A DNA stretch of 64,000 bases from Colwellia demingiae. GTDB taxonomy: Bacteria; Pseudomonadota; Gammaproteobacteria; Enterobacterales; Alteromonadaceae. A program made the translations under genes and the position numbers. The notes beneath the pieces are model-generated. The model made no database searches. It saw only the letters and a list, made by a program, of their open reading frames with translations, and was not told the DNA's origin. The DNA lies in NCBI RefSeq assembly GCF_007954275.1, contig NZ_VOLT01000004.1, positions 310,001 to 374,000 on the forward strand, given 5' to 3'. Positions 35,219 to 45,329 of this stretch are shown here, one piece after another. Positions within the stretch are counted from its first letter, which is position 1. Every line of letters starts with the position of its first letter.

Positions 35219-36832
35219 TTGCATATTATGGATAAAGCTATGGCTAAATATTTAATTCCAACCCTTTTAACAGCAATCTCTGTGACGTTGTTAAGTGGTT
35301 GTGTTACCCAAAGCTTTGAAAATAATGAGCCTATCGTAAAAAACCAAGCAAATCGTGATGAAATGGCGGCAACGCGTATTTCCTTAGGATTAGGCTATTT
35401 AAAAATGGGTGATATGTCTCAAGCAAAACTTAACCTTGAGAAAGCGAAAAAATTCTCACCGAATTTAGTCCAAGTACATACAGCATTTGCCCATTATTAT
35501 GAAACAGTAGGCGAAGGAACGCTCGCTATTGAGTCATTTGAACAAGCCTTATCAATTAAAGCAGACAGTGCAGATACCTTAAATAATTACGGGGTATTCT
35601 TATGTCGACAAGGTAACGTTGCTTCAGCAGAAATACAATTTCTTAAAGCGATAGCCGTACCTAGCTATTTATTAGTATCCGAAAGTTATGAAAACCTTGC
35701 CTCATGTTATTTACAAAATGACAATTTTGAAAAAGCAGAAATGTACTTAAATAAGTCTATTTACCATAGTCCAAATAGAACAAGTACGTTATTTCAAATG
35801 GTACGCCTGCAATATGCTATGGGCAATTACAAGGAAGCTAAGCGTTACTTACAAAAGTTTGAGCGTAGTACACAACGTTTTACTGCAAATTCATTATCGC
35901 TCGCCTATAAATTGTATTGGAAGTTAGGACAACGCAGAACAGCAAGAAATTACGCTAATATGTTAGTGAAGATGTATCCACAATCATGGGAGGGTAAACA
36001 ATACCTACTCAATGAACTGGAACTGATCGACGCTGATAATTTAGCAAAGAAGTACCAATTGACCCAAAAAGAAAAAAATCGTCAATTATCGCCATCTAAA
36101 AATAAGCGCGTGGTAAAACTTTCGCCGAGAAAATCAGCGAACACACCTTATACTAGTAGTGTTAAAACAGTTACCCCGAAAATGAGTACTAAAAATACGG
36201 CAACTACTGAGATTACTACGAAAGCAGTGTCTACGTCATTGATAACAAGTACGACGCCAGCTGCTGTTGGCTCAGGGATTGTATTACTGTCTCCTAAAGT
36301 CGCAGGTACACTCGTAGCGACAAATAAGCCAACAAATGAAGTTGCAGTAACAAATAAACCAACAAGTGAAGTCGCAGTAACAAATAAACCAGCAAGTGAT
36401 ATTACAGTAACAAAAGTAGAAGATGTGGTGCCGCTTAATAAGGCAGTAGATAAAGTTATTCCTTTGGCAACAGAAGCCGTTGTAGTCAATCAAGTGGTTT
36501 CAAATTCAACCGAACCGACTTCAACTATGCCTATAGCTGCGACACGTGATGTGCCTTTACCAGAAGCCTTACCTGAACCGGTCGAAACTGAACTAGTGGT
36601 AGCTGAAGTCATAGCGGTTGCAGAAGTAAGTAATGAGTTTGATATGGTTGATACGCAAGAAATAGTGCATACAGTGATACCAGGTGAAAATTTGTATAGT
36701 ATTTCTGTAGAATATAATGTCAAACTCAACACCTTGCGTAAGTGGAATAATATCTCCGAAAAAAATAAAATCCGGATAGGCGATAAGCTCTATGTGGTTG
36801 ATCCTCAAACAGTGAAAAATATTAATGACTAA
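35219..36832 (+). CDS. pilW: Type IV pilus stability lipoprotein PilW/PilF with an added LysM domain
   Basis: 537 residues. A lipoprotein signal ends LSGC (near residue 28). A block of TPR repeats (about 40-270) includes LGLGYLKMGDMSQAKLNLEKA and LNNYGVFLCRQGNVASAEIQF, the PilF/PilW core that helps the PilQ secretin assemble. A low-complexity Thr/Val/Lys linker (about 280-480) contains three tandem 10-residue units. The end (about 484-530) is a LysM-type module, HTVIPGENLYSISVEYNVKLNTLRKW, that would bind peptidoglycan. Classical PilF ends near residue 250 without LysM. The TTG start at 35219 is preceded by AAGAGG with 11 bases spacing; ATGs at 35228 and 35240 are alternatives. The last 8 bases overlap rodZ. 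Confidence 0.85.
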   Translation: MHIMDKAMAKYLIPTLLTAISVTLLSGCVTQSFENNEPIVKNQANRDEMAATRISLGLGYLKMGDMSQAKLNLEKAKKFSPNLVQVHTAFAHYYETVGEGTLAIESFEQALSIKADSADTLNNYGVFLCRQGNVASAEIQFLKAIAVPSYLLVSESYENLASCYLQNDNFEKAEMYLNKSIYHSPNRTSTLFQMVRLQYAMGNYKEAKRYLQKFERSTQRFTANSLSLAYKLYWKLGQRRTARNYANMLVKMYPQSWEGKQYLLNELELIDADNLAKKYQLTQKEKNRQLSPSKNKRVVKLSPRKSANTPYTSSVKTVTPKMSTKNTATTEITTKAVSTSLITSTTPAAVGSGIVLLSPKVAGTLVATNKPTNEVAVTNKPTSEVAVTNKPASDITVTKVEDVVPLNKAVDKVIPLATEAVVVNQVVSNSTEPTSTMPIAATRDVPLPEALPEPVETELVVAEVIAVAEVSNEFDMVDTQEIVHTVIPGENLYSISVEYNVKLNTLRKWNNISEKNKIRIGDKLYVVDPQTVKNIND

Positions 36833-37817
36833 TGATGTATCCCCTGCTTTAGAAGTAGATAAAGAACAACAAAGTGATATTACCGAACAAGTCACTGAAC
36901 TAAGTGATCACATGGAAATGTTGAGTCCTGGAGCTATGCTGCGTGAAGCTCGCAAAGCGTTATCACTCTCACAAGAGTTTATTTCCAGTAAATTGAACTT
37001 AAAAGTAGGACTGGTTCAAAATATTGAAGACGATATTTTTGACCCCTCAATGCCGGTTACTTTCAATCGAGGTTATTTAGCCAATTATGCTAAATTGGTT
37101 GGCATTGAAGTAAAAGATGTACTGGCAAGTTATGATGCGCTTGATGCAGCCACCACACAACGCAGCGAAATGTTGAGTTTCTCTAAAGAAACATCCAAAC
37201 AAGCAGAGCATAGCCGTGTTATGTGGTTAAGTTATTTGATTGTGGCCGTTTTGGTGGGTTTGACCGTATTATGGTGGCTACAAGAGAGTAGACAGCAAGC
37301 GGATGACGCATCAAATGTGATTCCAAACGCAGCACCTGCACAAGACGTTAGCGGTGATGTTGCAGCGACGAATATCGAACCTTCATCTTTGGTTGTTGAA
37401 ACAACACCCGTTAATGATGATGTTCAGCTAAGAGAAAAAAAAGATGAGGCAGAATTAGCATTAGATACAACAACTAAAGCGCTAATAAATGATGCTAATA
37501 ATGATATTAAAGCACCGGCTAATCTTGTAGTAAATGACGTTTCTCAACCCGCAGAACCAAAAGTACCAGCGATAAGTACTGCAGTATTTACCTTTAAAGG
37601 GGATTGCTGGGTAAATATTTATGATGCAACGGGTGAGCGAATCGCTTGGGGTGTGAAAAAGTCAGGTTATGTAATGACTATACAAGGTAAAGCACCGCTG
37701 CTTATTACTGTTGGAAAACCAGAATTGGCCAGTATTGTTTTTAATGATAAGCCAGTCGATATGTCGGCTTTTAATGTTGGCAATATTGCTAAATTTAACT
37801 TACCTATTGTTGAGTAG
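36825..37817 (+). CDS. rodZ: Cytoskeletal protein RodZ
   Basis: 330 residues. The cytoplasmic helix-turn-helix (about 35-110; LREARKALSLSQEFISSKLNLK, VTFNRGYLANYAKLVGI) binds MreB. There is one TM helix (about 134-151) and a Ser/Ala-rich periplasmic linker. The C-terminal DUF4115 beta domain (about 245-325) includes FKGDCWVNIYDATGERIAWG. RodZ links the MreB cytoskeleton to the wall and sets rod shape. Its start overlaps the pilW end by 8 bases. The pilW-rodZ-ispG-hisS order is conserved in Gammaproteobacteria. Confidence 0.95.
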   Translation: MTNDVSPALEVDKEQQSDITEQVTELSDHMEMLSPGAMLREARKALSLSQEFISSKLNLKVGLVQNIEDDIFDPSMPVTFNRGYLANYAKLVGIEVKDVLASYDALDAATTQRSEMLSFSKETSKQAEHSRVMWLSYLIVAVLVGLTVLWWLQESRQQADDASNVIPNAAPAQDVSGDVAATNIEPSSLVVETTPVNDDVQLREKKDEAELALDTTTKALINDANNDIKAPANLVVNDVSQPAEPKVPAISTAVFTFKGDCWVNIYDATGERIAWGVKKSGYVMTIQGKAPLLITVGKPELASIVFNDKPVDMSAFNVGNIAKFNLPIVE

Positions 37818-37885
37818 TCACTGTTTTAGGGGAACTCCTTAATTTAGCAACTACTTTACATACAGAAAAAGTATAAAGAAAAATT

Positions 37886-39016
37886 ATGTTTAAAGAATCA
37901 CCAATTATACGCCGTATCTCTCGCCAAATAATGGTCGGTAATGTACCTGTTGGCGGCGATGCGCCTATTACTGTGCAATCAATGACAAATACATTGACCA
38001 CTGATGTAGCGGCAACGGTGGCGCAAATAAAAGCATTAGAAGCCGTTGGCGCTGATATTGTTCGTGTTAGTGTACCGACAATGGATGCTGCCGAAGCCTT
38101 TCGTGAAATCAAAAAACAAGTGAAAGTTCCTTTAGTTGCTGATATTCATTTTGATTATCGTATTGCCTTAAAAGTTGCCGAATACGGCGTTGATTGCTTG
38201 CGTATTAATCCTGGTAACATTGGTAATGAAAATAGAATCCGCAGTGTGGTTGAGTGTGCTAGAGATAACAATATCCCCATTCGCATTGGTGTCAATGGTG
38301 GTTCATTAGAAAAAGATATTCAAGAAAAGTATACCGAGCCAACGCCAGAGGCATTGTTAGAATCGGCTATGCGCCATGTTGATATATTGGATAGACTAAA
38401 TTTCAACGAATTCAAAGTGAGTGTTAAAGCATCTGACGTTTTTTTAGCGGTTGAGTCTTATAAGTTATTAGCAAAACAAATTGATAATCCATTACATTTA
38501 GGGATTACCGAGGCCGGCGGTTTACGCTCTGGTTCGGTAAAATCATCAGTTGGTTTGGGATTATTATTAGCGCAAGGCATTGGCGATACTATACGCATAT
38601 CACTCGCAGCTGATCCTATTGAAGAAATTAAAGTGGGTTTTGATATTTTAAAATCACTTAAATTACGTAGTCGCGGTATTAATTTGATTGCGTGCCCAAG
38701 TTGTTCTCGACAAGAGTTTGATGTTGTTTCGACAGTAAATGCTTTAGAGCAACGTATTGAAGATATTATGACGCCAATGGATGTCTCAATTATTGGCTGT
38801 ATTGTTAATGGGCCAGGTGAAGCGATGGTGTCAGACCTTGGCTTAACGGGCAGCAGTAAAAAAAGCGGTTATTACTTAGACGGTATACGTCAAAAGGAAC
38901 GCTTTGATAACACTGACCTTGTTGACCAATTAGAGCAACGTATCCGCGCTAAAGCACGCTCGATGAGTGAGCGTCTTGATGAAAAAAACAAAATTGATAT
39001 CCTAACAAAAGACTAA
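37886..39016 (+). CDS. ispG: 4-hydroxy-3-methylbut-2-enyl diphosphate synthase (IspG/GcpE)
   Basis: 376 residues. Converts ME-cPP to HMBPP in the MEP isoprenoid pathway, using a [4Fe-4S] cluster. Cluster Cys are in [11 protein letters not shown] (near 270 and 273) and [10 protein letters not shown] (near 305). The TIM-barrel part begins [24 protein letters not shown]. The 3' tail after [12 protein letters not shown] is short. A gap of 68 bases follows rodZ with no terminator, so the two share an operon. This gene is likely essential. Confidence 0.98.
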   Translation: MFKESPIIRRISRQIMVGNVPVGGDAPITVQSMTNTLTTDVAATVAQIKALEAVGADIVRVSVPTMDAAEAFREIKKQVKVPLVADIHFDYRIALKVAEYGVDCLRINPGNIGNENRIRSVVECARDNNIPIRIGVNGGSLEKDIQEKYTEPTPEALLESAMRHVDILDRLNFNEFKVSVKASDVFLAVESYKLLAKQIDNPLHLGITEAGGLRSGSVKSSVGLGLLLAQGIGDTIRISLAADPIEEIKVGFDILKSLKLRSRGINLIACPSCSRQEFDVVSTVNALEQRIEDIMTPMDVSIIGCIVNGPGEAMVSDLGLTGSSKKSGYYLDGIRQKERFDNTDLVDQLEQRIRAKARSMSERLDEKNKIDILTKD

Positions 39017-39198
39017 AACTAGCGTTAACTTATCGTGTAAGGCAATTAAAACACTATAAGCACCATGGTTTATTCAATTCGTATTATTAGGTATACTGCG
39101 CGCTGCGCAATTTTAACACAGCATTAAGTGCCAGAAAGTGGGCCCAAAAGGGGCATGCTGATCGGCCTTATAGAAAAACAAAAAGAGAGAACAGCTCA

Positions 39199-40479
39199 GT
39201 GGCTAAACAAAAGGCTCTACAAGCAATACGTGGCATGAATGATTGCCTTCCAAGTGAAACTAATATTTGGCAAATGGTTGAAACGGTACTGCGCCGTGTT
39301 GCCAGTAATTACGGTTTTGCTGAAATTCGCATGCCGATTGTTGAGTCAACCGCTCTATTTAAACGTGGTATTGGTGAAGTAACCGATATTGTTGAAAAAG
39401 AAATGTACACCTTTGATGATTTAAATGGCGATAGTTTAACGCTCCGTCCAGAAGGTACTGCAAGTTGTGTCCGTGCCGGTAATCAACATGGCTTATTATA
39501 TAACCAAGAGCAGCGTCTTTGGTATATGGGACCAATGTTTCGTCATGAAAGACCACAAAAAGGTCGTTATCGCCAGTTTCATCAATTTGGCTTAGAAGCC
39601 TTTGGAATTGCGACTCCAGACATAGATGCGGAAATTATTTTACTAACTTCGCGCTTATGGCGGGAACTTGTTATCAATGAATTTGTCACACTAGAGTTGA
39701 ATTCATTAGGATCAAACGAAGAACGTGCTAATTACCGTGAAGCTTTGATTGCTTATTTACTTGAGCATGAGGAGTTACTTGATGAAGACTCTAAGCGACG
39801 TATGCACACTAATCCGTTAAGAGTGTTGGATAGTAAAAATCCACAAGTTCAAGAAGCTTTAACGAATGCACCTAAGTTATCAGATCATTTTGGTGAAGAA
39901 ACGCAAACGCACTTTGATACGCTATGTGCTCGCTTAGATGCAGCAGGTATTAATTATGTATTGAATGAGCGCTTGGTACGTGGCTTAGATTACTATAATC
40001 GCACTGTTTTTGAATGGGTAACTACAACACTTGGCGCACAAGGTACTATTTGTGCTGGTGGGCGCTATGATGGTTTAGTTGAGCAACTAGGTGGTAAAGC
40101 AACACCGGCCTTTGGTTTTGCCTTAGGTATTGAGCGCTTAGTTTTAATGCTAACTGAATTAGAAAAAGTAACTAATATTCGTCCACAGGTAGATGCCTAT
40201 GTCGTTATATTGGGTGATGATGCACAAGTTGCCGCGAACAAGTTAGCTGAACAATGGCGTGATCAAGTACCAGATATAAGATTGCAATGTCACTGTGGTG
40301 GCGGCAATATGAAAAAACAATTGAAACGTGCCGATAAATCCGGTGCACAAATCGCGTTAATCTTAGGTGATGATGAAATCACCCAAGAGAAAGTTATGGT
40401 GAAATACTTACGCGGACAAAAAGAACAGGAAAGCGTGGAATTTACCCAAGTTTCGAGCTTGTTATCTGAATTAATTTAA
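39199..40479 (+). CDS. hisS: Histidyl-tRNA synthetase
   Basis: 426 residues, a class II synthetase that charges tRNA-His. Motif 1 ([15 protein letters not shown]), motif 2 ([20 protein letters not shown]) and the His-specific loops [15 protein letters not shown] and GGRYDGLV, plus motif 3 ([11 protein letters not shown]), are all in order. The C-terminal anticodon domain starts near residue 330. The start codon is GTG (39199) with AGAGAGA before it. A 182-base gap after ispG could hold a promoter; a possible -10 (TATACT, 39092-39097) is visible but has no good -35. Confidence 0.97.
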   Translation: MAKQKALQAIRGMNDCLPSETNIWQMVETVLRRVASNYGFAEIRMPIVESTALFKRGIGEVTDIVEKEMYTFDDLNGDSLTLRPEGTASCVRAGNQHGLLYNQEQRLWYMGPMFRHERPQKGRYRQFHQFGLEAFGIATPDIDAEIILLTSRLWRELVINEFVTLELNSLGSNEERANYREALIAYLLEHEELLDEDSKRRMHTNPLRVLDSKNPQVQEALTNAPKLSDHFGEETQTHFDTLCARLDAAGINYVLNERLVRGLDYYNRTVFEWVTTTLGAQGTICAGGRYDGLVEQLGGKATPAFGFALGIERLVLMLTELEKVTNIRPQVDAYVVILGDDAQVAANKLAEQWRDQVPDIRLQCHCGGGNMKKQLKRADKSGAQIALILGDDEITQEKVMVKYLRGQKEQESVEFTQVSSLLSELI

Positions 40480-40502
40480 AGGCTTTAGGCCAAGGTGAAG
40501 TA

Positions 40503-41174
40503 GTGGAAATTTATCAAACTGAAGAACAACAAGTAGAAGCAATTAAAAGTTACTGGCAACAAAATGGTAATACTATTATCGCGGGTATCGCCCTAGGTTT
40601 TGCTGGATTTATCGGTTTTAACCTTTATCAGGATAATAAGTTTGATGAAGAGCTAGCCGTATCAGATAGCTACCAAACACTTATCGAACAAAGTGGTAAA
40701 GATGCTAAAGCTTTTACCGCTAATGCTGAAAAATTTATCAGTGAAAATGGTAACAATAGCTATGTTGCTTTAACTGCATTAGCCCTTGCTAAAGAATCGG
40801 CAACCCATAAAGATTGGCCACAAGTTCAAAAACAACTAGCTACTGCAATTGAATCTGCACCAACTGATGGTATTAAGGCTATTGCAAGTTTACGCTTGGC
40901 TCGTGTGCAAGTTCAGCTTGAGCAATATTCAGATGCCCTTGCCACATTAAATAACGATTTACCTGAATCATTTACTGCTGCTATTGAAGAAGTCAAAGGT
41001 GATGCGTATTTACAACAAGGTAAAAATGATCTTGCCCGTAATGCTTATCTAGCTGCTATTGCCGCTGACGGTATTGCTACAAGTCCAAGTTTACAGATTA
41101 AATTAGATGATTTAGCACAAGTTACTACTCTACCTGTGGCTGAAGTGGTCGCTGCTGAACCTGCAGCTAAGTAA
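40503..41174 (+). CDS. yfgM: YfgM, ancillary SecYEG translocon subunit
   Basis: 223 residues. A short cytoplasmic N-terminus (MEIYQTEEQQVEAIKSYWQ) leads to one transmembrane helix (about 24-41) and a periplasmic TPR-like domain of helices such as ALTALALAKESATH and ALATLNNDLPE. YfgM binds the SecYEG translocon together with the chaperone PpiD, and its place between hisS and bamB is conserved. The start is GTG at 40503 with AAGGTGAAG just before. The Ala/Glu-rich tail is variable. It follows hisS by 23 bases. Confidence 0.93.
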   Translation: MEIYQTEEQQVEAIKSYWQQNGNTIIAGIALGFAGFIGFNLYQDNKFDEELAVSDSYQTLIEQSGKDAKAFTANAEKFISENGNNSYVALTALALAKESATHKDWPQVQKQLATAIESAPTDGIKAIASLRLARVQVQLEQYSDALATLNNDLPESFTAAIEEVKGDAYLQQGKNDLARNAYLAAIAADGIATSPSLQIKLDDLAQVTTLPVAEVVAAEPAAK

Positions 41175-41225
41175 CCTATTTAGGTTGTTTAGCAAGATCA
41201 TTTACTGTTGTTAATAAGGCAAACT

Positions 41226-42470
41226 ATGCGTTGTTTTGATAAAAGTTTTTTTAAAGGTCTGAATACTAAAAAAGTATTCGCCATCATTTTGTTGTCTTCA
41301 AGCTTATTCGCTTGTTCATCAAGTGATGAAGAAGATCTTAGCACTAAAGTTGCAGAGCTCTCTGATTTAGATAATGCTTTTGATGTGGAAATATTGTGGG
41401 ACCAAAGTGTAGGCGATGGTGTCGGTGACTACTTTTCGCGTATAAAGCCCATTGTTGCCTACAACAAAGTCTATAGTGCCAGTCGCACGGGTGATGTTGT
41501 TGCTTATGAAAAAGAGAGTGGCGATAAAGTTTGGCAAGCTGATTTAAGTGACATTAATGATGAACGTAGCTTTTGGGATAGTCGTGTTTCTGCTTTAGTA
41601 GCAGGCGGTCCTATTGCAGGTATGAATAAAATATTTCTTGGTACTGAAAACGGTGATGTTTTTGCCTTGGATGCTGAAACAGGTGAGCTAGTATGGCAAG
41701 CCAAAATTAAGGGTGAAGTTATTACTCCTCCTGCCATTGATTCAGGTATTTTAGTGGTAAATTCTGCTTCAGGCGTGCTGAAAGGTTTTGATGCTAATAC
41801 TGGCGATGAGTTGTGGAAAGCTGAACAAGATGTTCCAGCATTAACATTACGTGGTATTAGTACACCAGTTATTGCATCAGGTGGTGTATTAGTAGGCTCT
41901 GGCAAGGGTGAGTTAGGTGTATATATTCTTGAAAAAGGCCAAGCAGGTTGGACAACAGAAGTAGGTGAAGCTACCGGTTCAACTGAATTACAACGCGTTA
42001 TCGATGTTGATTCAGCGCCAGTAGTGTTTGGCGATAAAGTTTATGCCATTTCTGCTCGTGGTAACTTGGTTGCTATCGAATTAAAATCAGGGCGAATTTT
42101 ATGGAAACGCCAATACTCTTCATTTAGACAAATTGCTGTTTATCGTAATGATATTTTTATTACCAATACTCGCGGTCATATTTATGCTCTCAATAGAATT
42201 GATGGTATTGAACGCTGGAGTAATGTTGAGTTAACAAATCGCAGCGTAACTGGGCCAGCGGTTGTTGATGATTATATTGTGGTTGGTGATTTTGAAGGTT
42301 ACTTGCATTGGTTAGATCAAGAGACAGGTGAAATAGTGTCTCGTCATCAAGTCGACAGTAGTGGTATATATTCAACGCCAACTGTTGTTGATGATGTAAT
42401 GTACAGTCAATCACGTGATGGTGACTTAGAAGTTATTATTACACCAAAAATTGTCAGTGCAGCTCAATAA
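41226..42470 (+). CDS. bamB: Outer-membrane protein assembly factor BamB
   Basis: 414 residues. An N-terminal lipoprotein signal ends LFACS. The mature part is an eight-bladed beta-propeller of PQQ-type repeats, for example DVVAYEKESGDKVWQADL, DVFALDAETGELVWQAKI and GNLVAIELKSGRILWKRQY. BamB is a lipoprotein of the BAM complex that inserts outer-membrane barrels. An in-frame TTG at 41208 would extend the protein by six residues; ATG 41226 has AAGG 6 bases before it. It follows yfgM by 51 bases, so hisS-yfgM-bamB is probably one operon. Repeat copy B follows. Confidence 0.96.
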   Translation: MRCFDKSFFKGLNTKKVFAIILLSSSLFACSSSDEEDLSTKVAELSDLDNAFDVEILWDQSVGDGVGDYFSRIKPIVAYNKVYSASRTGDVVAYEKESGDKVWQADLSDINDERSFWDSRVSALVAGGPIAGMNKIFLGTENGDVFALDAETGELVWQAKIKGEVITPPAIDSGILVVNSASGVLKGFDANTGDELWKAEQDVPALTLRGISTPVIASGGVLVGSGKGELGVYILEKGQAGWTTEVGEATGSTELQRVIDVDSAPVVFGDKVYAISARGNLVAIELKSGRILWKRQYSSFRQIAVYRNDIFITNTRGHIYALNRIDGIERWSNVELTNRSVTGPAVVDDYIVVGDFEGYLHWLDQETGEIVSRHQVDSSGIYSTPTVVDDVMYSQSRDGDLEVIITPKIVSAAQ

Positions 42471-42483
42471 GTTGCACTGTTTA

Positions 42484-42750
42484 TATACCCAAGCTACCTG
42501 AAGGTTCAGATTTCAGCGGGAATTAGAAATGCCTTTAGGCAAGGCATTGATTGTAGAGAATAGTTATTCTATTGTCTCAATCAATAACGCATCGTAAAGC
42601 GTTTCTAAACCAGCCCTTCGGGGACGTCTGAGCAAACCATGTTCTTCGTTACCTCCTTTTTTAAGGGAATAACCCTTAATAAAATGAGGCGCCTTGATCA
42701 TGAATCGCTCAATCGCCCTGAAACAGGTACCTTCAAGTGGCTTGGGTATA
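42484..42750. repeat. MITE-like repeat element, copy B (267 bp)
   Basis: Termini TATACCCAAGC and GCTTGGGTATA with a further 12 bases of imperfect inversion. Same length as copy A (1526-1792) and its reverse complement over nearly all positions. It starts 13 bases after the bamB stop. No ORF. Confidence 0.88.
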
Positions 42751-42786
42751 AGTTGTTTTTTTTAAAATAAAGCAACTAAAGTTAAT

Positions 42787-42864
42787 AACGGCTCCTATGC
42801 ATACCCGTTACCAATCAATATACACTTTGATTGGTAACGGGTATAAAATGCATTAGGAGCCGTT
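42787..42864. repeat. 78-base palindromic element upstream of der
   Basis: Inner arms are 18 bp and perfect (ATACCCGTTACCAATCAA at 42801-42818, its complement at 42827-42844) around an 8-base loop. Outer arms are 14 bp (AACGGCTCCTATGC at 42787-42800, complement ending at 42864) with a small asymmetric bulge. The inner arm shares CCGTTACC with the hairpin at 44514-44577. Confidence 0.85.
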
Positions 42865-42997
42865 GCTTGTTTTTAGCAATATCATTTTTAACTAAGCTGA
42901 CTGAGTAGTTTTGTTTTTAATCTTTGATATTTAGTTTTTATATTTGTTTGAAAAACCGTGCATTACTCGCTTGCATGGTGATTCCTTTGAGGTGCTC

Positions 42998-44494
42998 ATG
43001 CTTCCTGTAGTTGCTCTAGTTGGCCGTCCTAATGTCGGAAAATCAACGTTATTTAACCGTTTAACCCGTAGTCGAGATGCTCTTGTAGCCGATTACCCTG
43101 GTCTAACTCGCGATCGTCAATATGGTCAAGCTGAAGTAGAAGAACATCCCTTTATTGTTATTGATACTGGTGGTATTAATGGCGATGAACAAGGCATTGA
43201 TGTGAAAATGGCTGAACAGTCATTGATGGCGATAGAAGAAGCCGATGCGGTACTGTTTTTAGTTGATGCTCGTGATGGTTTGACAGCAGCTGATCATGGT
43301 ATTGCAGATCATTTACGTAAGCAAAATAAAAAAATATTTGTCGTTGCCAATAAGATTGATGGAATTCATGGTGATTCGGCCGTGGCTGAATTTTACTCGT
43401 TAGGATTAGGCGAGCATGTTCACCAAATTGCAGCTGCTCATGGTCGTGGTGTTACGCAACTTTTAACGATTGCACTAACGCCTCATATTGAAGAACTTGG
43501 CAAACCAAAAATAGAAGAGGGTGAGGCGGGTGAAGGTGAGTTTGATGATGCTTTCTTTAGTGATAAGGACGTTGAGCTTACAGAAGAGCAACTTGCTAAG
43601 AAGCTTGAAGATGAACCTCAAGAAAATGACAAGATAAAATTAGCGATAATTGGTCGTCCTAATGTCGGAAAATCAACGTTAACCAATCGAATTTTGGGTG
43701 AAGAGCGTGTTGTTGTTTTCGATATGCCTGGTACAACGCGTGATAGCGTTTATATTCCAATGGAACGCAATGGCCGTGAGTACACCTTAATTGATACTGC
43801 TGGTATTCGTCGTCGTAAAAATGTTACTGATGTCGTAGAAAAATACTCAGTGATTAAAACCTTGCGCGCCATTGAAGATGCCAACGTTTGTCTTCTTATC
43901 ATTGATGCTCAAGAAGGCATTAGCGATCAAGATTTAAGCTTATTGGGCTTTATTCTTGAAGCAGGTCGTTCACTCGTTTTAGCCGTCAATAAGTGGGATG
44001 GATTAGAGGATCATGAAAAAGATCGTATTAAGACGGAACTTGATCGACGTTTAGGTTTTATTGATTTCGCCCGTGTACATTTTATTTCTGCTTTACATGG
44101 TACAGGTGTTGGTCATTTATATGAGTCAGTTGAAGAAGCTTTTGTTTCTGCAACTAAACGTATTTCAACTGCCATGGTAACTAAAATACTTGATATGGCG
44201 GTTTTTGATCATCAACCTCCTTTACATCAAGGACGACGTATTAAGCTTAAATATGCGCATGCTGGTGGTTATAACCCGCCTATAATTATTATTCATGGTA
44301 ACTCAGCGAAGAAGTTACCTATGTCTTATAAGCGCTATTTAATGAATTATTATCGTAAGTCATTAAAAATGATGGGAACGCCTATCCGTATTCAATTTAA
44401 AGATACGCTGAACCCATTTGCAGGTAAGAAGAAGCTAAATTATACAGAGCAAAAGAAAATTGCTCGTGCCACGCAAGGTTATAAAAAAGACTAA
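42998..44494 (+). CDS. der: Ribosome biogenesis GTPase Der (EngA)
   Basis: 498 residues. Two GTPase domains in tandem, each with GRPNVGKST (G1, near residues 8 and 214) and DTGGI / DTAGI (G3). The NK[IW]D motifs appear as NKIDG and NKWDG. The C-terminal KH-like domain ends in a basic tail. Der matures the 50S subunit and is usually essential. The acidic linker ([17 protein letters not shown]) is typical. The frame is open 18 codons upstream from a TTG, but ATG 42998 has GAGG five bases before it and begins at the first strand ([12 protein letters not shown]). Palindromic elements flank the gene on both sides. Confidence 0.97.
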   Translation: MLPVVALVGRPNVGKSTLFNRLTRSRDALVADYPGLTRDRQYGQAEVEEHPFIVIDTGGINGDEQGIDVKMAEQSLMAIEEADAVLFLVDARDGLTAADHGIADHLRKQNKKIFVVANKIDGIHGDSAVAEFYSLGLGEHVHQIAAAHGRGVTQLLTIALTPHIEELGKPKIEEGEAGEGEFDDAFFSDKDVELTEEQLAKKLEDEPQENDKIKLAIIGRPNVGKSTLTNRILGEERVVVFDMPGTTRDSVYIPMERNGREYTLIDTAGIRRRKNVTDVVEKYSVIKTLRAIEDANVCLLIIDAQEGISDQDLSLLGFILEAGRSLVLAVNKWDGLEDHEKDRIKTELDRRLGFIDFARVHFISALHGTGVGHLYESVEEAFVSATKRISTAMVTKILDMAVFDHQPPLHQGRRIKLKYAHAGGYNPPIIIIHGNSAKKLPMSYKRYLMNYYRKSLKMMGTPIRIQFKDTLNPFAGKKKLNYTEQKKIARATQGYKKD

Positions 44495-44513
44495 GGTTCA
44501 GCGCAACTTTCAT

Positions 44514-44577
44514 ATAACCGTTACCAATCAATAGGCATGTTTCAGAATCTTTGAGCATTTTGAAAGGTAACGGATAT
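44514..44577. repeat. Palindromic element downstream of der
   Basis: Ends ATAACCGTTACC (44514-44525) and GGTAACGGATAT (44566-44577) are inverted repeats with one mismatch, around 40 bases. The left end followed by AATCAAT matches the left inner arm of the element at 42787-42864. A further solo fragment (CCGATTACCAATCAAG) occurs near 22264. Confidence 0.7.
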
Positions 44578-44654
44578 ATAAATAGCAAGTTGCAATCATG
44601 CCTTGGTTTTACTAAGGTAACAAATATGCTCCACGTATTATCTGATCGAAGAAT

Positions 44655-45329
44655 ATGGCCGAACCAGAAATCTTAATTGATCCAACTAAACCTTCTGCAC
44701 GTAATTTATCTTATTTGAAAGCGGGTGCGCCTATCATTATTGATATCTCTACGCCTGCTGGTCAAAAAAGAAAGTTTAATACCTATTTTATTGGTTACTT
44801 ACCTAAGAAATATGTCCTCATTGAGTACCCAGACTCCTCAAAATTAGGTGCGTTTTCTCAATACATTGGTCAAGGTACTGTAATTACAGTACGTGGTCTT
44901 ATTGAAGGTCGAGACGGTGCAGCAGTTGCTTTTATAAGTACCATTAGACAAACCTTGCAAATTCCCTCGCGTATTATGGTGTTAGACATCCCAAATACTG
45001 TGACATTACAGCAATTACGTTCTTCCGTTCGCATTGAAACTCAGATAGTAGCTAAAGTTAAAATTGATGATGTTTACTGGCAAACCACGATGACAAATTT
45101 ATCTGTTAATGGTGGTCAGTTAGATATTATAAATGGTGAAAAATTGGTACTGGCGGAAGATAAAGTCATCGAAATTTTGGTGGAAACGAGTGAAGGAGAA
45201 GACAACATTAAATTTGACGCGACTGTTTGTAATTTTAAGAAGCAAGTTGATGGTGTGTCTTTTGGTGTTAAATTCAATCAAGTGAATAAACAACAAGTAA
45301 TAGAATTACTCTATCAAGCCTTAGTCTGA
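44655..45329 (+). CDS. PilZ-domain c-di-GMP effector (YcgR-like)
   Basis: 224 residues. The N-terminal domain (about 1-105) resembles the YcgR N-terminal domain (PilZN-like beta barrel). The C-terminal PilZ domain (about 115-220) has the c-di-GMP signatures R122-S-S-V-R126 and N148-L-S-V-N-G153. The protein is therefore a likely c-di-GMP receptor, perhaps acting on flagellar rotation, although no flagellar gene is nearby. The stop codon overlaps the 3' end of the convergent diguanylate cyclase gene by 9 bases. Domain assignment is from motif and length; the partner is unknown. Confidence 0.88.
   Translation: MAEPEILIDPTKPSARNLSYLKAGAPIIIDISTPAGQKRKFNTYFIGYLPKKYVLIEYPDSSKLGAFSQYIGQGTVITVRGLIEGRDGAAVAFISTIRQTLQIPSRIMVLDIPNTVTLQQLRSSVRIETQIVAKVKIDDVYWQTTMTNLSVNGGQLDIINGEKLVLAEDKVIEILVETSEGEDNIKFDATVCNFKKQVDGVSFGVKFNQVNKQQVIELLYQALV

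Noticed and set aside
36148..36489. Hydrophobic open frame antisense to the PilW linker
   Set aside because: It arises from the Thr/Val-rich tandem repeats read backwards.
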